Assembly (NCBI GenBank): GCA_016871055.1
Contig: VFZW01000011.1
Coordinates: 1-42,493, forward strand
DNA: 42,493 nt
Direction: 5' to 3'
DNA from: Acidobacteriota bacterium
GTDB lineage: Bacteria > Acidobacteriota > Terriglobia > Bryobacterales > Bryobacteraceae
Below, piece after piece: positions 1-8,793 of this stretch. Each line of letters starts with the position of its first letter. The stretch's first letter is position 1. The notes under the pieces were generated by a model that worked only from the letters and a program-made list of their open reading frames with translations, had not been told where the DNA came from and made no database searches. The position numbers and the translations under genes are program-made.

Positions 1-1
1 T

Positions 2-421
2 CTGAGGATCTTTATCTACTACATTGGGCGTGCGAAGGATGCGCATGCGAACGCCATCGCGGAGGACTTCGTTGGACGCGCGGCGAAGTTTTGTGCGTGT
101 GAGATGCGGGAGATCAACCCCTTGAGATTTGACGTGCACGCGCGGCATCCGGCTGCGCGGAAGATCTATCTCGATCCTTTGGGGAAGGAGCTGGATTCCG
201 TGCAATTTTCGCGCGTGTTCTCCGATGCTGAGATGAACGGGCAGGACCTGGTGTTTCTTATCGGCGCGCATGAAGGGCTGACTTCCGGACAGCGCGCCGA
301 AGCGGATTTGCTGCTTTCATTGAGCCGCATGACTTGGCCGCATGAGCTGGCGCGGGCGATGTTGGCGGAGCAGGTTTATCGGGCGTTTGCGATTCTACGA
401 AAGCATCCTTACGTGCGGTAA
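2..421 (+). CDS. rlmH: 23S rRNA pseudouridine-1915 N3-methyltransferase RlmH (5' end at window edge)
   Basis: RlmH methylates N3 of pseudouridine 1915 in helix 69 of 23S rRNA with SAM, and is a small SPOUT-fold cytoplasmic enzyme. The frame is open from base 2. The first visible residues (LRIFIYYIGRAK) align with the extreme N-terminus of RlmH, so the gene is complete or lacks at most a codon or two. The CTG at 2-4 could be a rare start or an internal codon. The SAM-site loop LIGAHEGL and the C-terminal signature around LSRMTWPHELARAMLAEQVYRA, ending in a HPYVR tail, are typical of the family, as is the length of about 139 residues. An ATG at 104 also lies in frame but would remove the N-terminal strand of the fold. 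accD follows 25 bp downstream. Confidence 0.93.
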   Translation: MRIFIYYIGRAKDAHANAIAEDFVGRAAKFCACEMREINPLRFDVHARHPAARKIYLDPLGKELDSVQFSRVFSDAEMNGQDLVFLIGAHEGLTSGQRAEADLLLSLSRMTWPHELARAMLAEQVYRAFAILRKHPYVR

Positions 422-446
422 GCGATACTAGTAGCTGCAACCTCAT

Positions 447-1304
447 ATGGCTTGGTGGACAAGAAAAGAACCTAGCGTCAACACTGCATCCGACGAACAG
501 CGCCGCGTAAAAACGGAGGGCCTTTGGGAGAAGTGCGACGGCTGTAACCAGATCATCTGGAAAAAGGAACTCGACGAGTCCAAGAATGTGTGTCCGAAGT
601 GCGGGCATCACTTCAAGCTCGACGCCGAGGAGCGATTGACGCTGCTGTTCGATGACGGCAAGTTTGAATTCCACGACCGCACGCTGCACTCGACCGATCC
701 GCTGGAGTTCGTCGACTCGAAGCCTTACAAGGCGCGGTTGGCGGCGATGAAGAAGACGACCGGTAACGCGGATGCGATTCTGGCGGCGTCGGGGACGATC
801 AAGGGTCGGCGGGTGCATGTTTGCGCGCTTAACTTACGCTTCGTCGGCGGCAGTATGGGCGCGGTGGTTGGTGAGACGATCGCGCGGGCGATCGACCGGT
901 GCCTGGCTGAGAAGACGCCGCTGATTGTTGTCAGCGCCTCGGGCGGCGCGCGCATGCAAGAGGGCGCCGTGAGTTTAATGCAGATGGCGAAGATCTCGGC
1001 TGGGCTGATGAAGCTCGATGAAGCTGGCCTGCCGTATGTGAGCATATTGACCGATCCGACGACGGGCGGCGTGACGGCGAGCTTCGCGATGTTGGGCGAT
1101 TTGAATATCGCCGAGCCGGGCGCGCTGATTGGTTTCGCGGGTCCGCGCGTGATCGAACAGACGATCCGGCAGAAGCTGCCGGAAGGGTTTCAACGCAGCG
1201 AGTTTCTAGTCAAGCACGGCTTTCTGGACGCGGTGGTAGCGCGGCCGGATTTGCGCGATTATTTGGCGCGGTCGTTTGACTTCTTTCTTGGGCCTGTCTC
1301 GTGA
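447..1304 (+). CDS. accD: Acetyl-CoA carboxylase carboxyltransferase subunit beta (AccD)
   Basis: This is the beta half of the carboxyltransferase that moves CO2 from carboxybiotin to acetyl-CoA, giving malonyl-CoA for fatty-acid synthesis; it works as an A2B2 complex with AccA, which is not in this window. At 285 residues it has family length. Near residues 30-52 there is a four-cysteine zinc ribbon (CDGC then CPKC). The crotonase-like core has the GARMQEG oxyanion segment and the TTGGVTASFAMLGD block. No strong Shine-Dalgarno precedes the ATG. The stop codon overlaps the GTG start of the next gene (GTGA), so the deacylase is probably translationally coupled. Confidence 0.96.
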   Translation: MAWWTRKEPSVNTASDEQRRVKTEGLWEKCDGCNQIIWKKELDESKNVCPKCGHHFKLDAEERLTLLFDDGKFEFHDRTLHSTDPLEFVDSKPYKARLAAMKKTTGNADAILAASGTIKGRRVHVCALNLRFVGGSMGAVVGETIARAIDRCLAEKTPLIVVSASGGARMQEGAVSLMQMAKISAGLMKLDEAGLPYVSILTDPTTGGVTASFAMLGDLNIAEPGALIGFAGPRVIEQTIRQKLPEGFQRSEFLVKHGFLDAVVARPDLRDYLARSFDFFLGPVS

Positions 1305-2857
1305 GGCGATTTCTTTTCGCTCTCGGGCTTGTTTGCGCGGGCGCCGATTTCGATGTGCTGATCCGCAACGCTCGGATTGTCGATGGAACGGGTAATCCGT
1401 GGTTCCGCGGCGATGTCGGCGTGAAGGCGGGGCGGATCGCGGCGATCGGCGCGCTTGCGACGAAGACGGCGGACAAGACGATAGACGCTTCGGGCCGTGT
1501 TGTGGCGCCGGGATTTATCGATGTCCATACGCATGTTGAAGGCGCGGTCGAACTCAATCCGATGGGCGCGAACTATTTGCTCGATGGCGTGACGACGATC
1601 GTTACGGGCAACTGCGGCGGGTCGCGGGTGCAATTAGGCGAGTGGTTCGATCGGCTGGAAAAGATCAAGCTCGGGCTGAATCTGGCAACGCTGATTGGCC
1701 ACAATTCGGTGCGTCGCGAGGTGATGGGCACGGCGAATCGCCTGGCGACCGAGGACGAGATCGCAAAGATGCAGGGCCTGGTCGATCAGGCGATGCGTGA
1801 TGGCGCGGTCGGCTTTTCTACGGGACTGATCTACATACCGGGAACGTATTCGGACACGCGCGAGGTTGTCGCGCTGGCGAAGGCCGCGGGCAAGTACAAC
1901 GCCGTTTATGCGAGCCACATGCGTGATGAAGGCGCGAAGATTCGCGAGGCGATTACGGAAGCTGTGACCGCGGGACGGGAGTCGGGCCTGCGCGTGCAGA
2001 TCAGCCATTTTAAGATTGACGCGCCGAAGTTATGGGGGATGTCGAAGGACTCCGTAGCGCTGGTGGAAAAGTTTCGCGGCGAAGGCGTCGATGTTGTCGT
2101 CGATCAATATCCTTACGATCACGCGTCTACGAATTTGGGCATCACTCTGCCGAGTTGGGCGTTGGCGGATGGGCAGAAGGCGATCGAGGAGCGGTTGGCG
2201 TCGGCCGAGACGCGGAAGCGGATTACGACCGAGATGAAGAGGTTGTTGCTCGATCTTGGGCATGACGATTACTCGTATGCGACCGTTGCCAACTATGGCG
2301 CCAACGAAAAATACAACGGCAAGAACATTTCGGAGATCAATCGCTTGGAAGGGCGGGAGAAGTCGCTGGACAACGAAGTGGAGACGATCCTGACGATGGT
2401 CGCCAAAGGCGGCGCGCAGATGGTTTATCACTCGATGGGCATGGACGATGTCGAACGTATCTTGCGCTATCCGAATACGGCGATTGCGTCCGATGGCGGT
2501 ATTCGCGAGTTTGGCGTTGGCTTACCCCATCCACGCAGCTATGGCACTAACGCGCGCGTGCTGGCGGAGTTCGTGCGCAAGCGCGGGACGATTACGCTCG
2601 AAGACGCGATTCGGCGAATGACCTCGCTGCCGGCGCGCACGTTCCGATTCACCGATCGGGGACTGGTGAAAGAAGGCTATGCGGCCGATCTCGTGGTCTT
2701 CGATCCGGCGAAGGTTCAGGATCTGGCGACGTATCCCGATCCGCATCACTACAGCGAGGGTTTCGATTTTGTGCTAGTGAACGGCGTGGCCGTCGTCGAT
2801 CAAGAAAAGTTGCAAGAGACCCGGCCCGGCCGCGTACTACGCCACAAGCCCGAATGA
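1301..2857 (+). CDS. N-acyl-D-amino-acid deacylase-type amidohydrolase, exported
   Basis: Member of the metal-dependent amidohydrolase superfamily, D-aminoacylase branch, which hydrolyses N-acyl-D-amino acids; the true substrate cannot be read from sequence. The GTG start at 1301 overlaps the accD stop and gives a short signal-like N-terminus (MRRFLFALGLVCAGA). Visible metal-site motifs in order are GFIDVHTHVEG, the GNCGG cysteine loop, ASHMRDEG, the ISHF histidine, and the late ASDGG aspartate, followed by the ADLVVFDP strand that closes the composite beta domain. The length of 518 residues fits the family. It shares a 4-bp ATGA overlap with the following ABC-F gene, so accD, this gene and the ABC-F gene look like one transcript. 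Confidence 0.88.
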   Translation: MRRFLFALGLVCAGADFDVLIRNARIVDGTGNPWFRGDVGVKAGRIAAIGALATKTADKTIDASGRVVAPGFIDVHTHVEGAVELNPMGANYLLDGVTTIVTGNCGGSRVQLGEWFDRLEKIKLGLNLATLIGHNSVRREVMGTANRLATEDEIAKMQGLVDQAMRDGAVGFSTGLIYIPGTYSDTREVVALAKAAGKYNAVYASHMRDEGAKIREAITEAVTAGRESGLRVQISHFKIDAPKLWGMSKDSVALVEKFRGEGVDVVVDQYPYDHASTNLGITLPSWALADGQKAIEERLASAETRKRITTEMKRLLLDLGHDDYSYATVANYGANEKYNGKNISEINRLEGREKSLDNEVETILTMVAKGGAQMVYHSMGMDDVERILRYPNTAIASDGGIREFGVGLPHPRSYGTNARVLAEFVRKRGTITLEDAIRRMTSLPARTFRFTDRGLVKEGYAADLVVFDPAKVQDLATYPDPHHYSEGFDFVLVNGVAVVDQEKLQETRPGRVLRHKPE

Positions 2858-4788
2858 TTTCACTCAATTCCGCCGGGAAGCGCTTCGGCCCGAAGCTGCT
2901 GTTTGAAAACGTGACGTGGATGGTGACGCCGCAGGAGAAGACGGGGTTGGTCGGCGGCAACGGTACGGGCAAGACGACGCTGCTGAAGATTTTGGGCGGC
3001 GCGGATACGCTCGACTACGGCGATATTTCGTTTACGAAGGGGATGTCGCTCGGATATCTGCCGCAGGACGGATTGTCGCTGCGAGGGCGCACGGTGTTCG
3101 CGGAGTGTTCGAGCGTGTTCGACGATTTGCGGGACATGGAACGGGAGATGGAATCGCTGATGCACCGCATGTCGGAGGTCGATACGGCAAGTCAAGAGTA
3201 CGTCACGATCACCGATCGATTTCACCGGCTTGAGAACGAGTTCACTTCGCGCGACGGATACACGGTCGAAGCCCAGGTCGGCACGGTCCTAAACGGGCTT
3301 GGCTTTCCGAAAGACGACTGGCATCGGATGACGGAGGAGTTCTCCGGCGGCTGGCAGATGCGTATCGCGCTGGCGAAGCTGCTGTTGCAAAAGCCGTCGT
3401 TGCTGCTGCTGGACGAGCCGACGAACCATCTGGATCTTGAGGCGCGCAACTGGCTGGAAGACTATTTGATCAACTATCCGTTCGCGTATGTAATGATTTC
3501 GCACGACCGCTATTTTCTGGATGTGACGGTGAACCGCATCGTCGAGATCTGGAACAAGGGCATGCACTTCTATAGCGGCAACTACGAAAAGTATTTGCGC
3601 GAGAAGACCGAGCGGCGAGCGATGATCGAGGCGGCGTATCGGAATCAGCGCGAGCGAATCGAGCAGCTGGAGGCGTTTATCAATCGCTTTCGCTATCAGG
3701 CGACGAAGGCAAAGCAGGTACAGAGCCGCATCAAGGAATTGGAGAAGATCGAGCGCATCGAGATTCCGGCGGAGGAGAAGACGATTCACTTTTCGTTTCC
3801 GCAGCCGAAGCCGAGCGGGCGCGTGGTGGCGGAGTTCAAGGGCGTGGCGAAGTCGTATGGCGAGAAGCACGTGTTCGACGGCGTCAACTTCGTCATCGAG
3901 CGCGGCGAGAGGATTGCGCTGGTGGGGCATAACGGGGCGGGGAAATCAACGTTAATCAAGTTGTTGGCGGGGATTGAGCCTCTAACCAAAGGCGAGTACA
4001 CACTGGGTCACAACGTCGAGCTCGACTACTTCGCGCAGGATCAATACAAAGAGCTTGATCCGGATTCGCGGATGTTGGACGATCTCACGCATATCGCCGG
4101 GCTGAAGACACAGACGGAGTTGCGCAGTTTGCTTGGGTGTTTTCTGTTCAGCGAAGACGATGTGTTCAAGCGGATCGGCGTGTTAAGCGGCGGCGAGCGG
4201 AATCGTTACGCGCTGGCGAAGATGATGCTGCGGCCGTCCAATTTCGTGCTGCTCGACGAACCGACGAACCATCTAGACATGCGGGCGAAGGACATCCTGC
4301 TGCAGGCGCTGGAGGGATATTCGGGCACGGTGGTGTTTGTTTCGCACGATCGGTACTTCATCGACAAGCTGGCGACGAAGGTGTATGAAGTCGGCGATGG
4401 CGGTGTGGAGATCTTTCCGGGCAACTACGAGGAGTATGTTTGGCGGAAAGAGGGCGGACAACAGGCGCTGGACGCGCGGATCGCCGCACAGCAGAAACCG
4501 CCGACGCTGGACGATGTGCCGAAGCCGCTGGAGGCTGCGCCGGCGCCGGCGAAGAAGCGGATCAATCCGATCAAGCTGAAGCAGCTTGAGGATCGGATCG
4601 AGGCGCTGGAGAAATCGATTGCGGGCGCGGAAACGGAGATTGCCGAATTGGAGGCCGCGCTGGCGAACTATTCGAGCGCCAGCGATCCGGTGCGGACGGC
4701 GCAGCGGCTGGACGAGTTGCGCACGCAACATGAAGGATTCCTCGCCGAGTGGGAAAAGGCATCGGAGGAGTTGGCCGCCGTTCAGTAG
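2854..4788 (+). CDS. ABC-F family ATPase (translation/ribosome-associated)
   Basis: This has two ABC ATPase domains in one chain and no membrane segments, the hallmark of ABC-F proteins, which bind the ribosomal E site. Domain 1 has Walker A GGNGTGKTT, signature FSGGWQMR and Walker B LLLLDEPTNHLD. Domain 2 has GHNGAGKST, LSGGERNR and FVLLDEPTNHLD. The arm/linker between them (about residues 245-300) is basic and helical with a RYQATKAKQVQSRIKELEK segment, resembling the YheS/Uup type. The C-terminal 80 or so residues form a charged coiled coil preceded by an Ala/Pro stretch. No feature separates a housekeeping factor from an antibiotic-protection one; the accD neighbourhood suggests housekeeping. 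Confidence 0.93.
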   Translation: MISLNSAGKRFGPKLLFENVTWMVTPQEKTGLVGGNGTGKTTLLKILGGADTLDYGDISFTKGMSLGYLPQDGLSLRGRTVFAECSSVFDDLRDMEREMESLMHRMSEVDTASQEYVTITDRFHRLENEFTSRDGYTVEAQVGTVLNGLGFPKDDWHRMTEEFSGGWQMRIALAKLLLQKPSLLLLDEPTNHLDLEARNWLEDYLINYPFAYVMISHDRYFLDVTVNRIVEIWNKGMHFYSGNYEKYLREKTERRAMIEAAYRNQRERIEQLEAFINRFRYQATKAKQVQSRIKELEKIERIEIPAEEKTIHFSFPQPKPSGRVVAEFKGVAKSYGEKHVFDGVNFVIERGERIALVGHNGAGKSTLIKLLAGIEPLTKGEYTLGHNVELDYFAQDQYKELDPDSRMLDDLTHIAGLKTQTELRSLLGCFLFSEDDVFKRIGVLSGGERNRYALAKMMLRPSNFVLLDEPTNHLDMRAKDILLQALEGYSGTVVFVSHDRYFIDKLATKVYEVGDGGVEIFPGNYEEYVWRKEGGQQALDARIAAQQKPPTLDDVPKPLEAAPAPAKKRINPIKLKQLEDRIEALEKSIAGAETEIAELEAALANYSSASDPVRTAQRLDELRTQHEGFLAEWEKASEELAAVQ

Positions 4789-4818
4789 CCGGTAGTGCTA
4801 TCATGCGCGGTGACCGCC

Positions 4819-5688
4819 ATGAATGCACAAGAACGAAGTCTCGACAATGTAAATCCGCGCTCGCGCCGCCGGGTGTTTCTGAAGACGAAGCTGGCCGCAG
4901 GATTCGCGATGGCCGTTCGGCCGATTTGCGCGCAGACGCAGATTAAGACCGACGCCGCGGGCCTGACCGCGGGCGAGGTGAAGATTCCCACCGGAGGCAT
5001 TGAAATTCCGGCGTATCGAGCGATGCCGGCGGCGGGATCGAACTTTCCGGTCGTGCTGGTGGTGCAAGAGATTTTCGGTGTGCACGAACACATCAAAGAT
5101 ATTTGCCGGCGGTTGGCGAAGCTGGGATTCTTGGCGATTGCGCCCGAGATGTACGCGCGGCAGGGCGATGTCAGCAAGCTGACGGATTTTCAAGAGATTC
5201 TCAAGATCGTTGGCAAAGTGCCGGACTCGCAGGTGATGGCGGATCTCGATGCCACGCTTGCGTACGCGGCAACGACTGGCAAGGCGGATATGGCGAAGTT
5301 TTCGGTTACGGGCTTCTGTTGGGGCGGGCGCGTGGTTTGGTTGTATGCCGCGCACAATCCGAGGTTGAAGGCAGGAGTGGCGTGGTACGGACGGTTGATT
5401 GGCGCGCCGGGCGAGATGACGCCGAAGCATCCACTTGACATTGCAAAGGACTTGAAAGCGCCGGTACTTGGGTTGTACGGCGCGAAGGATCGCGGTATTT
5501 CGATCGATTCGGTCGAAAAGATGCGCGAGGCATTGAAGGCGGCTGGCAATTCGAAATCGCGGATCGATGTGTATCAAGAGGCCGATCACGGCTTTCACGC
5601 CGACTACCGCCCGACCTACCACGATCCCAGCGCCAAGGACGGCTGGCAGAAGCTACAAGCGTGGTTCAAACAAAACGGCGCGGCGTAA
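4819..5688 (+). CDS. Dienelactone hydrolase family protein, Tat-exported
   Basis: Alpha/beta hydrolase of the carboxymethylenebutenolidase type. The nucleophile is the cysteine in GFCWGG; the acid is in the GLYGAKDRG strand; the base is the histidine in [11 protein letters not shown]. The start at ATG 4819 gives an N-terminus with a twin-arginine motif (SRRRVFLKT) followed by a hydrophobic stretch ending in AQ, so folded export is likely. An in-frame GTG at 4795 would add eight residues and is less attractive. At about 289 residues including the signal it fits exported members common in Acidobacteriota. The substrate is unknown; it may hydrolyse lactones or esters in the periplasm. Confidence 0.88.
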   Translation: MNAQERSLDNVNPRSRRRVFLKTKLAAGFAMAVRPICAQTQIKTDAAGLTAGEVKIPTGGIEIPAYRAMPAAGSNFPVVLVVQEIFGVHEHIKDICRRLAKLGFLAIAPEMYARQGDVSKLTDFQEILKIVGKVPDSQVMADLDATLAYAATTGKADMAKFSVTGFCWGGRVVWLYAAHNPRLKAGVAWYGRLIGAPGEMTPKHPLDIAKDLKAPVLGLYGAKDRGISIDSVEKMREALKAAGNSKSRIDVYQEADHGFHADYRPTYHDPSAKDGWQKLQAWFKQNGAA

Positions 5689-5730
5689 GTAACACCTTCG
5701 CCACGTCCGTCATCCAAAAAGGAGAAAGCG

Positions 5731-5985
5731 ATGTTCGGAATCATTGGCACCATCATCTCCGGTCTGGTTGTGGGCGTTATCGCCAAGGTGCTAATGCCTG
5801 GGAAGGATCCCGGCGGCTTTGTAATGACGATATTGCTGGGGATTGCGGGCTCGTTTTTGGGCGGATGGGGCGGGCGCGCGTTGGGGTTGTACGGCGAAGG
5901 GGAATCGGCCGGTTTTATCATGTCGGTTCTTGGATCAATTGCGCTCCTGTTTGCGTATCGTATGATGAAGGCGCGACAAGCCTGA
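5731..5985 (+). CDS. GlsB/YeaQ/YmgE family small membrane protein
   Basis: An 84-residue protein with three hydrophobic segments and glycine zippers ([48 protein letters not shown]), the standard layout of the transglycosylase-associated/GlsB family of stress-linked inner-membrane proteins whose biochemical role is unknown. A strong Shine-Dalgarno, AAGGAG at 5719-5724, sits 6 bases before the ATG. It lies 42 bp after the hydrolase and only 6 bp before the DUF4126 gene. Confidence 0.93.
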   Translation: MFGIIGTIISGLVVGVIAKVLMPGKDPGGFVMTILLGIAGSFLGGWGGRALGLYGEGESAGFIMSVLGSIALLFAYRMMKARQA

Positions 5986-5991
5986 CAACAC

Positions 5992-6888
5992 ATGGATAAG
6001 TGGTCGATAATTTCGCAGGTGCTTGGGCTGGCGATCGGCGCGGGCTTGAATTTGTACGCGGCGGTGCTCGTGACGGGTCTGGGGCTGCGGTACGGGCTGC
6101 TCAGCAATTTGCCCGGTGAATTGAACTTGCTGGCTCATCCGGCGGTGCTGATAGCCGCGGGTGTGATGTATGTGGCCGAATTCGTGGCGGACAAGGTGCC
6201 GTTCTTCACCCCGATCTGGGACGCGGTGCACACGTTTATCCGGCCGATCGGCGGCGCGCTGCTGGCGCTGGGGGCGACGGCGGATCTCGATCCCGTTGTG
6301 CGAGCGATAGCGATGATTGTGGCAGGCTCGCTGGCGTTAGGCACTCACTCTAGCAAGATGGGATTCCGCTTGATGGCGCACACGGCGCCCGAGCCGACGA
6401 CGCACTCGGCGATCAGCGTCGCGGAGGATTTTGGCGTTGTCGTGCTGTTGGCGCTCGCGTATGAGTATCCGCACATCGCCGTGCTGGTGTTTCTGTTGAT
6501 CATTGTCTGTATTGCGATGTTCGTGCCGCTGCTGCTGCGTATTCTGCGATTCCTCATCGCGGGATTGATGGGCCGCGTGGTGTCGTGGTTTTCGACGATT
6601 CCAAGCGATGACGTTCCGGAGTGGGTGCCGGATCGCAAGAACGCGGTGCGGGCGTTCGCGCGAACGGCAAAGGGCGCGCCGAAGTTGGCGTCGGGGTGGT
6701 TGCATCCCGCGTCGGGGCAGTTTCATTTTCGGCGGTGGGGTGTGAAGAAACTCATTGACGCGGGGGCCGTGGAACCTGGCGTGAATTGGGGCTTGGTGTA
6801 CAACGTCGTCCGCACCGAGGCGGGTGCGACGTTCTATGTGACCAAGGAGTGGTGCGAGGCTCTGACGTGCGTTAGTCCGACTTCTTAG
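5992..6888 (+). CDS. DUF4126 family integral membrane protein
   Basis: A 298-residue protein. The first two thirds hold several hydrophobic helices, including GLAIGAGLNLYAAVLVTGL, a HPAVLIAAGVMYVAEF segment, and a long helix near IAVLVFLLIIVCIAMFVPLL. The motif FADKVPFFTPIWD-like stretch (here VADKVPFFTPIWDAVHTFIR) and the THSSKMG turn are characteristic of DUF4126. The last 90 or so residues are soluble and basic. The function of the family is unknown. The start is 6 bp after the GlsB-like stop, so the two are probably co-transcribed. Its 3' end overlaps the convergent holin-like gene by 17 bp. Confidence 0.85.
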   Translation: MDKWSIISQVLGLAIGAGLNLYAAVLVTGLGLRYGLLSNLPGELNLLAHPAVLIAAGVMYVAEFVADKVPFFTPIWDAVHTFIRPIGGALLALGATADLDPVVRAIAMIVAGSLALGTHSSKMGFRLMAHTAPEPTTHSAISVAEDFGVVVLLALAYEYPHIAVLVFLLIIVCIAMFVPLLLRILRFLIAGLMGRVVSWFSTIPSDDVPEWVPDRKNAVRAFARTAKGAPKLASGWLHPASGQFHFRRWGVKKLIDAGAVEPGVNWGLVYNVVRTEAGATFYVTKEWCEALTCVSPTS

Positions 6889-7231
6889 ACGAGCTGTCCG
6901 TCATCCACCCGCCAACCGTTGTAATCACACTCAGCACCAGTGAGCCGAGAAACGCGGCGATGAAGCCATCAACGCGGAAGCCGGGAACGATGGCCGCCGC
7001 CAGCCACAACATCAGTGCGTTGATGACGAGCGAGAACAGTCCGAGTGTGAGGAAGCGCGCCGGCCAGGTGAAGAACTTGATGAGGTTGCCGAGCGTTGCG
7101 TTGATGAAGCCTGTGGCGGCAGCGGCCATGAACGCCGCCGATATGCCGGTGACGTGAATGCCGGGCACGAAGTATGCGGCGCTGAAGACCGCGACGGCCG
7201 AGATGGCCCATCGAACGAGTAGCGATGTCAT
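6872..7231 (-). CDS. Phage holin family (YvlD/Phage_holin_4_2-like) membrane protein
   Basis: A 119-residue protein with four hydrophobic segments, including the PGIHVTG turn and a NALMLWLAAAIVPGF segment typical of the Phage_holin_4_2/YvlD family. Despite the name these are usually chromosomal membrane proteins not tied to phage, and nothing else here is phage-like. It is the last gene of the lipid operon, starting 1 bp after the cytidylyltransferase stop, and its tail overlaps the DUF4126 gene convergently by 17 bp. The C-terminus is polar and basic (SSSKKSD). Confidence 0.85.
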   Translation of the reverse strand: MTSLLVRWAISAVAVFSAAYFVPGIHVTGISAAFMAAAATGFINATLGNLIKFFTWPARFLTLGLFSLVINALMLWLAAAIVPGFRVDGFIAAFLGSLVLSVITTVGGWMTDSSSKKSD

Positions 7232-7232
7232 T

Positions 7233-8183
7233 TCAGTAGACCGAGTAGAAGTATCGCACGGCGTGGAAGAAGACGGGCGCCGAGAAACAGACCGAATCGA
7301 TGCGATCCAGAATTCCGCCGTGGCCTTCGAGCAATCCGCCCCAGTCTTTGATGCCGCGGTCGCGTTTGATCACCGACATCACCAAGCCGCCTAGGAAGCC
7401 GAAGACGGTGATCAACAGCGACAACGCCGAGGCCGCCAGCGGCGAGAACGGCGTGATTTGCCAGAGCGCGGCGCCTAACACGGTGGCGCTGAACACGCCG
7501 CCAATCAAGCCTTCCACGGTCTTGTTGGGGGAAAGCCGCGCTGCGATCTTGCGGCGACCGAAAAGTTTGCCCCAGATGTATTGGAGCACGTCGCTGGCTT
7601 GGCCGATCAACACGAGAAACACGCACAGCAGCGCTTCGCGGCCTTGGTACCCGGGGATGTCCAACGTCAGAAGCGCGGGCACGTGGCTAAGGCAGTACGC
7701 GCAAATCATGAGTCCCCATTGCATTTCGGCGGTGCGTTGCAGGAACTTGCGCTCGTCGGCCATGAGGGCGGATAGAATCGGCAAACTGAGGAACGCGTAG
7801 ACGGGAATGAAGATCGCGAAAAGGCCGTACCAGCCGATGCCGATGAGGCCGTATTGCACGGGAATCGCGATGAAGAAACTGACAAACAATGCGACGTGAT
7901 CGGCGCGGCGTACCGGTGTTTGTGTAATGAATTCGCGAAATGCGAGGAAGGAGAGAAATCCGAAAAGTCCGATTATCGCTGGCGCGCCGGCAACGGTGGC
8001 GGCCATTGCGATCGCGATCATCATCCACCATGCGCGGATGCGTGCGTTGAGGTTGTCTACGACGGCTTGCGAGGGCCCGCCGGCGAAACGCGCGCGCAGT
8101 GAAAATCCGACGCCGCTGGCGACGAGCAGGACGCCGCCGAGCGCGGCGAAAATGAGCAGAATTTCGTGCGGCAGGTTCATCAT
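7233..8183 (-). CDS. Phosphatidate cytidylyltransferase-like protein (CdsA/YnbB type)
   Basis: Multi-pass membrane enzyme expected to convert phosphatidate and CTP to CDP-diacylglycerol. The 316 residues contain about eight hydrophobic helices, and the C-terminal third carries the cytidylyltransferase signature SVIKRDRGIKDWGG followed by GHGGILDRID, with the conserved K-D and D-R-x-D acidic residues. The ATG overlaps the stop of the upstream plsC-like gene. Because it sits with homologues of YnbA, YnbC and YnbD, I infer it plays the YnbB role, supplying the CDP-diacylglycerol used by the operon's own phosphotransferase, rather than being the main housekeeping CdsA. The two cannot be distinguished by motif alone. 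Confidence 0.88.
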   Translation of the reverse strand: MMNLPHEILLIFAALGGVLLVASGVGFSLRARFAGGPSQAVVDNLNARIRAWWMMIAIAMAATVAGAPAIIGLFGFLSFLAFREFITQTPVRRADHVALFVSFFIAIPVQYGLIGIGWYGLFAIFIPVYAFLSLPILSALMADERKFLQRTAEMQWGLMICAYCLSHVPALLTLDIPGYQGREALLCVFLVLIGQASDVLQYIWGKLFGRRKIAARLSPNKTVEGLIGGVFSATVLGAALWQITPFSPLAASALSLLITVFGFLGGLVMSVIKRDRGIKDWGGLLEGHGGILDRIDSVCFSAPVFFHAVRYFYSVY

Positions 8184-8793
8184 TGAGGGCGTAACTCCAG
8201 CATGGCGGATCGGAGGCGATCGAGAAAGGCTTCCTTAGGCTCCTGGACTTCATAGCGCAAAACAGCGCCGAAACTCATCGAGCAGAGCAGGGGAACCGGG
8301 AAAAAAAATCCTTTTGGCATCACGCGGTAGGCGTTGTCGATCCAAACGGGCACGACCTCCGCGTCCGGGCGGGCCTTCAGCAGATGATGGACGCCGGACT
8401 TAAAAGGGCCAAGCGTCTCGCCATCGCCCCGGGTTCCTTCGGGAAAGAAGATCAACGACTGGCCGGCGGCGATGGCGTCGAACGCCGGTTGGAGCGGGTT
8501 ACCGTGGACGCCGGCGCCTCGATCGACGAGAACGGCGTTAAAAACGTCCTCGATCACAAAGCGGCGAATGGGGCCTTGCAGCCAGTAGTCGGACGCGGCG
8601 ACGGGCCTCGTTGCCGCGCGCAGGGGGGGCGGGGAAGCGCGGTCCACAGCAGAAGGAAGTCCATGTGGCTGGTGTGATTGCTGCAGTAGATGCGAAGGCG
8701 CGCCTCGGGCGCGCAACCGATCCAGCGGCCTTGGGCGCCAGTCAGGAGCTTGGCTCCGGTCGTGATGAATCCGCGCACGATCGCCGCGAGCAT
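8180..8793 (-). CDS. PlsC-like 1-acylglycerol-3-phosphate acyltransferase, interrupted by a frameshift in a G7 run
   Basis: Lysophosphatidate acyltransferase family; the expected product is phosphatidate, the substrate of the next gene. The start ATG at 8793 overlaps the upstream stop by one base (TAATG). The first part in frame carries the NHTSHMD catalytic motif (NHx4D) and LLLWTALP; the rest, in another frame, starts LRAATRPVAASDYWLQ and holds the FFPEGTRG motif and the C-terminal half. The frames join at a run of seven G on the + strand (8623-8629; seven C on the coding strand). One added base restores a continuous chain of about 204 residues. The stop overlaps the cytidylyltransferase start. 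As written the gene is broken; a homopolymer sequencing error or slippage are alternatives to true inactivation. Confidence 0.85.
8623..8629. other. G7 homopolymer at the plsC reading-frame break
   Basis: Seven consecutive G on the + strand, followed by C and four more G. The two halves of the plsC-like gene meet here and need one extra base to be in frame. Runs of this type are the usual site both of sequencing indels and of polymerase slippage. Confidence 0.8.

Noticed and set aside
2854-4788. Antibiotic-resistance ABC-F gene
   Set aside because: No arm-domain feature specific to resistance could be recognised, and its operon with accD favours a housekeeping factor.
6872-7231. Prophage, suggested by the holin-like gene
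   Set aside because: No integrase, structural or lysis genes nearby; this family is mostly chromosomal.
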